The notes beneath the pieces are model-generated. The model made no database searches. It saw nothing but the letters and a program-made list of their open reading frames with translations, and was not told the origin of the DNA. From Syntrophales bacterium (GTDB lineage: Bacteria; Desulfobacterota; Syntrophia; Syntrophales; UBA4778), in NCBI GenBank assembly GCA_028712885.1, contig JAQTPK010000029.1, forward strand, positions 1 through 38,020: a stretch of DNA of 38,020 nt, given 5' to 3'. This document shows, one piece after another, positions 31,397-38,020 of this stretch. The translations under genes and the position numbers were made by a program. Each line of letters opens with the position of its first letter. The first letter of the stretch is position 1.

Positions 31397-31537
31397 TTGC
31401 GTCTGTCTCATCCATTGCGTCTGTTGCGTCTATTGCGCCAAGGAGTCATTGTCATCGTTTCCCGCATTTCGCGCCTTTCCCGCTTATTGACGCAAAAGAC
31501 GCAATGAACCCGGGACCCAATGGACGCCGAAAGACGC
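31381..31537. repeat. Continuous 9-bp periodic array filling the mutM-pycB gap
   Basis: About 17 nonamers follow one another. The left part is GCGTCTGTC, GCGTCCATT, GCGTCTGTC, TCATCCATT, GCGTCTGTT, GCGTCTATT (31381-31434). The centre has TTTCCCGCA, TTTCGCGCC, TTTCCCGCT (31458-31484). The right part carries inverted copies of the GCGTC word: TATTGACGC, AAAAGACGC, AATGGACGC, CGAAAGACGC (31485-31537, with small slips). The array stops exactly at the pycB stop codon. The central CGCCTTTCCCGCTT is shared with 11864-11877. Confidence 0.82.
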
Positions 31538-33481
31538 TCATGCCTCCATATTGATCGTCATCAGCCGATCGCCGACCTCGATATCAGACCCGGGAGACAC
31601 GAAGATCTCGGAAATTTTGCCGCTGACTTCGGACGTGATATTTGTGAGCATTTTCATCGCTTCGAGCACGACCAGTATCTCCCCGGTGTTTACCGCGTCT
31701 CCCACGGCCCCGGGTATCTGATTTACCAGCCCCTTGATCGGGGCGCGGATATCGCCGGAACGGGCAAGGGCCTCTATCTCCTTGGGAGACAGCGTGACCG
31801 CCCTGGGTTTCGCCCCGCCCTCGTCCTCAATCACCGTCAATATCGGTTCGGGGTGATGGTCCACGACAAGCAGTGTAATGTAATCACCATCCTTGGTCCG
31901 GCGCTGCGGGCCGATTTCCAGCTTGTGCAGTTTGCCGAAGGCATCCTGGAACTCGAATTTCTCGCCCAGGCTGAATCCCCCCTTCCGGAACCATACGCTC
32001 GGAGGGAGAACCCAGGTCTTGCCGTACTTCTCTTCGAATTTGAAAAAGCTCACGGCGTCATTAGGATGCTGGAGATAGAGGACCAGCTCATCCCCGGAAG
32101 CCGGGCGCCCAAGCCTGTGCTCCAGAACCCGTTTTTCTATTTCCAGGTCTACGTCCTCGATCTTCTGATACCCTCCTTCCCGCTCTATTATCTTTTTCCA
32201 GTCGCTTCCGAATACCGCCCTGTAAATTTCCTCTGCGGGCCGGTAGAATGGAAATTCCCCGTATCTCTCCAGCATCAGATTCTTGAGATCGTCATTGGCG
32301 TTCCTGTATCTCCCGTCTTTGATCACGTTGTTTACGGCCGTCGTCCACAGGATCTGGGAACCCGGGGTCACGCTCCACCAGTTCCCCAGCTCCACCTGGA
32401 CCTGGGGGAGCTCCTTCTGGAGGATGTCCGGCATCAGGTGCAGGAAATTACCTTTTACCGCCTGCTCGAAGCTGGATCCGGTTGCGCCGCCCGGCAGTTT
32501 ATGGATCTGGACGCTGGGGTCGAATCCGAGAAACTGCGATTCAAAGTCGCGGTAATTCTCTCTTTCCGGCCTCAGGACGTTGGAAGTGTCTATAACGGAC
32601 TGTTTGTCGAGACCGACGGCGCGGTAACCGTAGTCTTCCAGCGTTTCGACTACCGTCAGAATCGGGGGGGGACCGAAGAAACCGACGAAGGAATGATCGC
32701 CGGCGTCCACGATCTTCGCCCCGTTTCGGACTGCCTCGACGATCCTGCCGATGTCGTTCCCGTCAGTGTTGTGCCCGTGGTAATGTATGATCAGGCTCGG
32801 GTACCTGTCCAGGATGGCGCGGACGAGATCCCCGATCCGTTTTGCCGTGCCGAGGCCGGCGTGATTCTTGATGCACAGCAGGATGTCCGGACCGGTCACT
32901 TCCAGGATCTCCCCGACTTTTCCTACGTAGAACTCGTCCGTATGTTCGGGGCCCGTGGAAAAGCAAATCGACGGCTCCAGGAGGCAGTCGGCCTTTTTTA
33001 CCTCCTCGAAAACCGGGACCATGTTCGGTATGTAGTTGAGGAAATCGAAGACCCTCCACACGTGAACGTATTTTGCGAACGCCCCCACGGTAAGGCGGAT
33101 CACGTTGTCCGGGTAGGGACGGTATCCGAACAGGTTGATTCCCCGGCAAAGCGTCTGGAAAAGGGTGTCCGGCATGTAAGCGCTCAGGATCTGGAGCTTC
33201 TCCAGCGGGCTGATCTGCTTGCGCAGCAGGTCGACATGGACGGACGCCCCGCCGGATATCTCAATGGAGAAGAACCCCGCGGCGTTCCTCGGCTCTGCGC
33301 CCAGGATCTGCGTATGCGGCATAATGCGGTTTTTGAAGTCCGACTGGGAAAGGTCCCTCTCCGTATTGGTTACGAAGTATCCTTTCGCCTTCCGCACCCT
33401 CTCCAGTATACTTTTGACCCCCGCCCTCTTCAGGTCGCCAGGGGTGATTCTCTCATCGGCTTTCCTTGGTCTTGCTGTCAT
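31538..33481 (-). CDS. Carboxyltransferase/biotin carrier subunit (PycB/OadA-like, divergent)
   Basis: A 647-residue protein with a PYC/OADA-type carboxyltransferase half and a C-terminal biotinyl domain (about 575-645, biotin Lys in VVLEAMKMLTN). The metal site can be followed: Asp in TERDLSQSDF, Lys in LLCIKNHAGLGTA and the HxH in YHGHNTDG. CRGINLFGYRPYPDNVI and KLPGGATGSSFEQA are the usual substrate blocks. The wording is divergent, for example HGHNTDG and FVGFFGPPPIL where ordinary PycB has HTHDTxG and a SxP loop. With the biotin carboxylase encoded next to it, it most likely makes oxaloacetate from pyruvate and bicarbonate. Another 2-oxo or acyl acceptor is possible. ATG 33481 has GGGAGG. 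Confidence 0.85.
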   Translation of the reverse strand: MTARPRKADERITPGDLKRAGVKSILERVRKAKGYFVTNTERDLSQSDFKNRIMPHTQILGAEPRNAAGFFSIEISGGASVHVDLLRKQISPLEKLQILSAYMPDTLFQTLCRGINLFGYRPYPDNVIRLTVGAFAKYVHVWRVFDFLNYIPNMVPVFEEVKKADCLLEPSICFSTGPEHTDEFYVGKVGEILEVTGPDILLCIKNHAGLGTAKRIGDLVRAILDRYPSLIIHYHGHNTDGNDIGRIVEAVRNGAKIVDAGDHSFVGFFGPPPILTVVETLEDYGYRAVGLDKQSVIDTSNVLRPERENYRDFESQFLGFDPSVQIHKLPGGATGSSFEQAVKGNFLHLMPDILQKELPQVQVELGNWWSVTPGSQILWTTAVNNVIKDGRYRNANDDLKNLMLERYGEFPFYRPAEEIYRAVFGSDWKKIIEREGGYQKIEDVDLEIEKRVLEHRLGRPASGDELVLYLQHPNDAVSFFKFEEKYGKTWVLPPSVWFRKGGFSLGEKFEFQDAFGKLHKLEIGPQRRTKDGDYITLLVVDHHPEPILTVIEDEGGAKPRAVTLSPKEIEALARSGDIRAPIKGLVNQIPGAVGDAVNTGEILVVLEAMKMLTNITSEVSGKISEIFVSPGSDIEVGDRLMTINMEA

Positions 33482-33507
33482 GTTTCCTCCCGCATGGAAC
33501 AGATACT

Positions 33508-34959
33508 TTACATGGCGTACGGATTCGATCTTTTGGAATGGATCTCCGCGATCAGCTTTGCGAGCTTGGCGACTTCCCGCTCGGGTTCCGGATAATTGAA
33601 TATCTCAGGATGCGTCTCAATATAGTCGGTGGTGAACCGGCCCGCCTGGAAATCCTTTTCGTCGCAAATAGCCAGATAGAACGGGATCGTCGTTTTCGGG
33701 CCGACGATCAGGAAGTCGTTGAGCGCCCTCTTGAGCCGCTGGATAGTCTGGGGCCACTCATACCCGCGGACGGTCAGCTTCACCAGAAGGGAATCGTAAT
33801 CGGTCGGTATTTTGAAGTTCTGATAGACGATGCCGTCCAGACGAATGCCGGGTCCGCCCGGAGACTGGTATACCTCGACGCGCTTTCCGCCTTCCGGCAT
33901 GAAGCTGTTTTTCGGATCTTCCGCGTTAATCCTCACCTGAACCGCCTTGCCGATAAGATTGATGCGTTCCGACGGTATTTCAAGCTTGTCTCCCTGGGCC
34001 ACGAGGATCTGCTGCCGCACGATATCGATGCCGGAGAGCATTTCGGTAACGGTATGCTCGACCTGGAGCCGGGTATTGACTTCCATGAACCAGAATTCAT
34101 TTGTCCGCGGGTCGACCAGGAACTCGACCGTGCCCGCGTTGACGTAGCCGGCTTCCCGGGCGGCCGTTATAGCCGTCTTGTGCATGGATTCCAGCACATC
34201 CGGGGGAAGCTCGGCGGGCGCGATCTCGAGAAGCTTCTGGTGGCGTCGCTGAATGGAGCAATCCCTCGTTCCGAGATGGCAGATGCTGCCGTGACTGTCG
34301 GCGAGTATCTGAACCTCCACATGGCGGGGCGATTCGATGAACTTCTCGATGTATATGCCGTCATCGTGGAAGGCCGAAATCGCCTCCGACCTGGCCTGGG
34401 GCAGCTGGGTCTGCAGGTCGGCCTCGTTGACGACCTTTCTTATTCCCCTCCCCCCTCCCCCGGACGAGGCCTTCAGCATGAGCGGATATCCGAACCGGTT
34501 CCCGAACGCGGCCCCTTCGCGAACCCCGTCCTCGCCCGCGGACAGATTTCCGGTGCCCGGGATGAAAGGTATGCCGGCCCTCTTCATTATGTTCCGGGCG
34601 GTAACCTTGTTCCCCAGGTCGCGGATCACGCCGGGAGGAGGTCCGATGAACGCTATCCCCGCTTCATCGCAGGCAGCCGAGAATTCCGGGTTCTCCGCCA
34701 GAAATCCATACCCGGGGTGTATCGCGTCCGCGCCGCTCTTCCGGGCGGCCCAGATCATCTTTTCGATGCTCAGGTAATCCTTTCTCGGACCGTCGCCAAG
34801 CAGGATGGCCTGGTCTGCAAATCTCAGAAAATAAGCCTCGCTGTCGGGCTTTTCATATACGGCAACAGCATCGAGGCCGAGTTCCTTGACGGTTCTTATG
34901 ATACGGAGCGCTATTTCTCCCCGGTTTGCGATCAACACCCGTTTTATCTTCTTCTTCAC
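33508..34959 (-). CDS. Biotin carboxylase subunit (pyruvate carboxylase subunit A / AccC-like)
   Basis: A 483-residue ATP-grasp enzyme that carboxylates the biotin of the partner carrier using bicarbonate and ATP. Motifs: LIANRGEIALRIIRT at the start, HPGYGFLAENPEF, the Gly-rich ATP loop LKASSGGGGRGIRKV, the biotin/bicarbonate site CSIQRRHQKLLEIAP, and NTRLQVEHTVTEM with catalytic Arg and Glu. The length is about 30 residues beyond a minimal AccC, as in PycA proteins. The start is GTG 34959. It lies 26 bp before the carboxyltransferase gene, so the pair forms a two-subunit carboxylase, and it has its own promoter divergent from purM. Confidence 0.94.
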   Translation of the reverse strand: MKKKIKRVLIANRGEIALRIIRTVKELGLDAVAVYEKPDSEAYFLRFADQAILLGDGPRKDYLSIEKMIWAARKSGADAIHPGYGFLAENPEFSAACDEAGIAFIGPPPGVIRDLGNKVTARNIMKRAGIPFIPGTGNLSAGEDGVREGAAFGNRFGYPLMLKASSGGGGRGIRKVVNEADLQTQLPQARSEAISAFHDDGIYIEKFIESPRHVEVQILADSHGSICHLGTRDCSIQRRHQKLLEIAPAELPPDVLESMHKTAITAAREAGYVNAGTVEFLVDPRTNEFWFMEVNTRLQVEHTVTEMLSGIDIVRQQILVAQGDKLEIPSERINLIGKAVQVRINAEDPKNSFMPEGGKRVEVYQSPGGPGIRLDGIVYQNFKIPTDYDSLLVKLTVRGYEWPQTIQRLKRALNDFLIVGPKTTIPFYLAICDEKDFQAGRFTTDYIETHPEIFNYPEPEREVAKLAKLIAEIHSKRSNPYAM

Positions 34960-35001
34960 GTAGCGGTTCCTTTCTTCATTATCGATTCACCCAATTAACC
35001 A

Positions 35002-35048
35002 GCCGATGTAAATTAAAATATATATCGGCATCATCTTCACTCTGTCAA
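35002..35048 (-). promoter_or_regulatory. Promoter of the carboxylase operon with a -10 palindrome
   Basis: On the minus strand a perfect TTGACA (35048-35043) is 18 bp from TATATA (35024-35019). The -10 lies inside a 28-bp imperfect palindrome (35002-35029), whose outer nonamers GCCGATATA and TACATCGGC match at 8 of 9 positions. Such a site would be well placed for a repressor. The leader is about 50 nt. Confidence 0.6.
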
Positions 35049-35148
35049 GTGCAACCTCCTTTCGCCTGCGGACCGGTTTGATTGCTTTGTGCGCGCCGTC
35101 TCGAGTGCGGCGGAGGCGACAAAACGGCACCTGATATACCCGCCTTAA

Positions 35149-35177
35149 TTGACATTTCCCTCCGTTTAGGCTAATAA
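35149..35177 (+). promoter_or_regulatory. Sigma-70 promoter of purM-purN
   Basis: A perfect TTGACA (35149-35154) and TAATAA (35172-35177) are exactly 17 bp apart. The start would be near 35184, giving a leader of about 44 nt to the purM ATG. I see no riboswitch. The 94 bp between this promoter and the divergent one are GC-rich and include a CGCCG/CGGCG hairpin. Confidence 0.7.
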
Positions 35178-35227
35178 AATCTCCCTGTTTAACCAAAAGC
35201 AAAAGAGGAGTGCGTACCGGAGTTTGC

Positions 35228-36271
35228 ATGAAAAAGAAAATAACGTACAAGAGCGCCGGAGTAGATATAGACCGCGCCAACAAATTCGTTGACCTGATCA
35301 AGCCTCTGATCCGCAGTACTGCCCGCAAAGAGGTCAGGGGCGACATCGGGGGTTATGCCGGTCTTTTCAATCTCGACACCGGCAGATTCAAAAATCCGGT
35401 CCTCGTTTCTTCCACGGACGGGGTTGGGACGAAGCTGAATATCGCCCAGATAATGGACAAGCACGATACCATCGGCATCGATCTTGTCGCCATGTCGGTG
35501 AACGACGTTATCGTCCTCGGGGCAGAGCCTCTGTTTTTCCTCGATTATATAGCCTGCGGCAGGCTCCGCGTGGAATCCGCCGTAAAGATTGTGGAGGGGA
35601 TCGCGCGCGGCTGCGCCGAGGCGGGGTGCGCCCTGATCGGAGGCGAAACAGCGGAGATGCCGGGCTTCTATCCGGACGGGAAATATGACCTGGCCGGTTT
35701 CTGCGTCGGGGTCGTCGAAGCGGAACGGCTGATAGACGGGTCCGGGATCAGCGTCGGCGACCGGGTGATCGGGCTCGCTTCCAGCGGACTGCATTCGAAC
35801 GGCTATTCACTCGCCCGGAAAGTCCTTCTCGAGAATGCAGCAATGGACCTGGAATCCGTCCCGGAGGGATTTGACCGTACGCTCGGGACGGAACTGCTCG
35901 CGCCCACGCGGATTTACGCTAAAGCCGTTCTCAACCTGTCCAAGAGTTTCAATGTAAAGGGATTGGTCCATGTGACGGGAGGCGGTTTTTTCGACAACAT
36001 CCCGCGCATTCTCCCCGCTCCGTGCAGAGTCGTAATACGTAAGGACAGCTGGACGGCGCCCCCGGTCTTCCGGCTGATTCAGGAGACCGGCGGCATCGAT
36101 TCCGCCGAGATGTATCGGGTATTCAACATGGGGATCGGGATGATCCTGATTGTACCCGATAAGGAAGCCGGGGAAGTGCTCGATCGGCTTGGCGGCCTGG
36201 GGGAGAATGCTTTTTCGCTCGGTGTCGTCGAGAAGAAAAGAGGCGGTCAGCCGTCGGTAATCCTGGAGTAA
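35228..36271 (+). CDS. purM: Phosphoribosylformylglycinamidine cyclo-ligase (AIR synthetase)
   Basis: A 347-residue enzyme for step five of purine synthesis, closing the imidazole ring of FGAM with ATP. The PurM fold shows YKSAGVDIDRAN, LVSSTDGVGTKLNIA, IGIDLVAMSVNDVIVLGAEPLFFLDYIACG, GGETAEMPGFY and the C-terminal HVTGGGFFDNIPRILP with FNMGIGM. The ATG at 35228 is chosen because GGAG lies 5 nt upstream and the sequence then begins MKKKITYKSAGVD; a GTG at 35210 is an alternative that overlaps the Shine-Dalgarno. It shares one base with purN (TAATG). Confidence 0.97.
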   Translation: MKKKITYKSAGVDIDRANKFVDLIKPLIRSTARKEVRGDIGGYAGLFNLDTGRFKNPVLVSSTDGVGTKLNIAQIMDKHDTIGIDLVAMSVNDVIVLGAEPLFFLDYIACGRLRVESAVKIVEGIARGCAEAGCALIGGETAEMPGFYPDGKYDLAGFCVGVVEAERLIDGSGISVGDRVIGLASSGLHSNGYSLARKVLLENAAMDLESVPEGFDRTLGTELLAPTRIYAKAVLNLSKSFNVKGLVHVTGGGFFDNIPRILPAPCRVVIRKDSWTAPPVFRLIQETGGIDSAEMYRVFNMGIGMILIVPDKEAGEVLDRLGGLGENAFSLGVVEKKRGGQPSVILE

Positions 36272-36930
36272 TGATGGATAAAGTGCGACTCGGCGTTCTC
36301 GTTTCCGGCAGCGGCTCCAATCTGCAGTCCATTATCGATCATATCGAGCAGGGCCTGATTGAGGCTGAGATCCGTGTAGTCATCAGCAGCAATCCCGACG
36401 CCTTTGCCCTGGAAAGGGCCGGGAGGCACGGGATTCCCGCCGAGACGGTCATTCATGCCGATTTCGCCGATCGGGAGGCTTTCGATCGGAAACTGGTGGA
36501 AATACTCCGCTCCCGATCCGTCGATCTCGTTGTCCTGGCGGGCTTTATGAGGGTGCTCAGCCCGTATTTTCTCCGGGAATTCCGGATGAGGGTGATGAAC
36601 ATACATCCGGCGCTCCTTCCCTCCTTCCCCGGCCTTCATGGGCAGAAGAAGGCCTTCGATTACGGAGTGAAGTTCTCCGGATGCACCGTGCACTTTGCCG
36701 ACGAGGGAGTCGATACCGGTCCGATAATCATCCAGGCCGTCGTACCGGTCCTGGACGACGATACCGAAGATACTCTGGCGGAGCGAATACTTAAGGAGGA
36801 GCATCGTATCTATCCTCAGGCCATTCAATATTTCGCGCAAGGGCGTCTCACCGTTTCCGACCGGAAAGTCCGGGTTTCCGGCGTGTCCGGCGCCTCCGGC
36901 GTCATGCACAATCCGCCCCTCAGTATATAG
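36271..36930 (+). CDS. purN: Phosphoribosylglycinamide formyltransferase
   Basis: A 219-residue folate-dependent enzyme for step three of purine synthesis, transferring formyl from 10-formyl-THF to GAR. The N-terminus LGVLVSGSGSNLQSIID binds the GAR phosphate. The catalytic Asn/His/Asp trio is visible in MNIHPALLPSFPG (Asn, His) and DEGVDTGPII (Asp). Translation starts at 36271, overlapping the purM stop, or at the adjacent ATG 36274. The C-terminus extends beyond the usual end with VSGVSGASG, encoded by three 9-bp units ending TCCGGCG (36875-36901). The gene runs directly into the next frame. Confidence 0.96.
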   Translation: MMDKVRLGVLVSGSGSNLQSIIDHIEQGLIEAEIRVVISSNPDAFALERAGRHGIPAETVIHADFADREAFDRKLVEILRSRSVDLVVLAGFMRVLSPYFLREFRMRVMNIHPALLPSFPGLHGQKKAFDYGVKFSGCTVHFADEGVDTGPIIIQAVVPVLDDDTEDTLAERILKEEHRIYPQAIQYFAQGRLTVSDRKVRVSGVSGASGVMHNPPLSI

Positions 36931-38020
36931 ATGATCTACGATATTATTGTAATCGGCAGTGACTTCAGCTCTCTTACGGCCGCCCTGGCCTGTTCCGACC
37001 GGGGCCAGAGGGTCCTCCTGCTTTCGGAAGACGGCCCGCCTCCGGTACACGCCGAGTCGGGATTCACTTTCGATATAGATCCGTTACCCTGGCCCGGCCG
37101 GGCGATTGAGCGCCTGCTTCCATACGTCAGGGACTTTCTTCCGGCAACGGCATTTCCCGCACGCAGCCAGATAGTTCTCCCCGAGCACCGGATAGACATC
37201 TTCCAGGACAGGGCTGCGCTCGTGGCTGAACTGGAGCGGGAATTCCCCGGTATGAGGAAAGAGATCCGGAGATTGTACGATTCCATTGACCCGGCCGCGG
37301 ATATAGTGGACGACTTCCTCCGGAATGGGGCGGGCTGCGGATTCAGCATGCACCGCGCTTCTTTCCTCCTTAAAAGACTGCCGTCCGCGATCAGGCGCGG
37401 CATGGAATTCCGCGCCGCCCTGGAGGACCTCAGCACAGTCCCTGCCTTGAAAAGCTTTATCGGCGCCCAATCCGTCCTCCTGTCGCATACGGACGTCAAG
37501 GGCAGCCCTCCCCTGTCCCTTGCGCGCCAGCTGATGCCGCACTCGAGGGATTACTTTCATCCGCCGGGAGGCAAGTGGCTCCTGATCGAGGCAATGAAGA
37601 AAAAAATCCGTTCCGCTGGAGGAGATACTCCGGCCGTTTCAGGAATAGAAAGCCTCAAGACCGCGGAAGTATTCGGCGTAACCGTCTCCGGCGCGGAGGA
37701 CGCCGCCGAATTCAGAGGAAACCGGCTGATCCTCAGCTCGGGATGGAAAGGGCTGGAAAAGATCTGCAAAAATGATAGAATTCTTAAGAAGCTGGCGGGA
37801 TGTTCGGAACGGGTTGCGGATACCACCTATCCTTTTACAATTCACCTTGGTGTTCATGACCGGGGCATTCCCGACGAGATGGCGTCTTTTGTAACCCTGG
37901 TTTCCAGCGACGAAAAACCCTTAACCGGATCTAACCTGATTTTTATCGAAACCAGCATCCGTGGAGACACTGCCCGCGCTCCCCACGGACGGCGGGCTTT
38001 CAGCGCGACGGTTTTCCTGA
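36931..38020 (+). CDS. FAD-dependent oxidoreductase, phytoene desaturase/amine oxidase-like (partial)
   Basis: The frame is open for 363 codons and continues beyond the right edge. The N-terminus YDIIVIGSDFSSLTAALACSDRGQRVLLLSED is a Rossmann-type dinucleotide site like that of NAD(P)/FAD-dependent desaturases and amine oxidases. The glycine motif is written GSDFSS rather than GxGxxG, so two conserved glycines are missing. HPPGGKWLLIEAMKKKIRSAGGD matches the PxGGxxxLxxALxxxIxxxGG block of phytoene desaturase-like proteins. The ATG follows the purN TAG without a gap, so it is coupled to the purine operon. Substrate is unknown; the degenerate FAD loop makes catalytic activity uncertain. Confidence 0.75.
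   Translation, partial: MIYDIIVIGSDFSSLTAALACSDRGQRVLLLSEDGPPPVHAESGFTFDIDPLPWPGRAIERLLPYVRDFLPATAFPARSQIVLPEHRIDIFQDRAALVAELEREFPGMRKEIRRLYDSIDPAADIVDDFLRNGAGCGFSMHRASFLLKRLPSAIRRGMEFRAALEDLSTVPALKSFIGAQSVLLSHTDVKGSPPLSLARQLMPHSRDYFHPPGGKWLLIEAMKKKIRSAGGDTPAVSGIESLKTAEVFGVTVSGAEDAAEFRGNRLILSSGWKGLEKICKNDRILKKLAGCSERVADTTYPFTIHLGVHDRGIPDEMASFVTLVSSDEKPLTGSNLIFIETSIRGDTARAPHGRRAFSATVFL

Noticed and set aside
31381-31537. Considered as a CRISPR array because of short repeats
   Set aside because: Units are 9 bp without unique spacers; true CRISPR repeats are 23-47 bp with spacers of similar size, and no cas genes are present.
31520-33595. A 691-codon plus-strand frame opposite the carboxyltransferase gene
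   Set aside because: Antisense shadow. The minus-strand protein contains the biotin site and metal ligands, and the plus-strand translation has no recognisable motif.
33466-34998. A 510-codon plus-strand frame opposite the biotin carboxylase
   Set aside because: Antisense shadow of a gene with complete ATP-grasp motifs.
34987-35346. Minus-strand frame of about 119 codons across the purM start and the divergent promoters
   Set aside because: It overlaps the purM start, two good promoters and the carboxylase leader, and has no conserved features.

Overview
The window looks like a chromosomal core segment of an anaerobic, Gram-negative bacterium of the former Deltaproteobacteria (Desulfobacterota; a Syntrophales/Desulfobacterales-like lineage is my best guess). 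The reasons are the gene order M23 peptidase - secA - argJ - rpsB - tsf - pyrH - frr - uppS - cdsA - dxr - rseP, a DUF465 gene beside tsaB, an NtrC-type sigma-54 activator, a PilZ protein, a rubredoxin, and a split biotin-dependent carboxylase. No phage, insertion sequence, CRISPR array or toxin module is visible.

Layout. 1-4.3 kb: the 5' end of a leftward periplasmic adaptor (HlyD/RND type), then rightward a sigma-54 response regulator, an unrecognised pseudo-receiver-like protein with a PilZ protein behind a candidate -24/-12 promoter, uppP, and a ComEA-type helix-hairpin-helix protein. 4.4-34.96 kb: about 30 genes, all leftward. Read in transcription order these are pycA-pycB (biotin carboxylase and carboxyltransferase/BCCP); fpg, a DUF4177-like gene and rubredoxin; the M23 peptidase; secA; argJ; rpsB-tsf-pyrH-frr; uppS-cdsA-dxr-rseP; tsaB-DUF465-psd-pssA; asd-rsmD-coaD-aspC; ispG-proS-rel; amidase-rph-rdgB; and tRNA-Pro(TGG). 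35-38 kb: rightward purM-purN and the start of an FAD-dependent desaturase/amine-oxidase-like gene.

How the genes work together. The leftward block combines translation (S2, EF-Ts, RRF, ProRS, RsmD, TsaB, tRNA-Pro), isoprenoid carrier synthesis (Dxr, IspG, UppS, with UppP nearby), phospholipid synthesis (CdsA, PssA, Psd), protein export and envelope stress (SecA, RseP), peptidoglycan hydrolysis (M23, Amidase_3) and the stringent response (Rel). Many junctions overlap by 4 nt (ATGA, GTGA and, unusually, CTGA), which suggests translational coupling.

Most unusual signal. Many intergenic gaps are filled by short degenerate tandem arrays of fixed period, 7, 8 or 9 bp, each gap with its own word. 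They often lie as inverted pairs and in several cases run up to or through the stop codon of the neighbouring gene (aspC, dxr, fpg, pycB). The clearest are 31381-31537 (9 bp), 30433-30589 and 28737-28807 (7 bp inverted pairs), 26014-26117 (about 7 bp) and 11747-11888 (9 bp). Other points worth a look are rdgB with no conventional start codon (probably CTG), a terminator-like hairpin directly ahead of secA, a -10 box that would make fpg leaderless, and TGCAAAT motifs around the sigma-54 regulator and its putative PilZ target operon.
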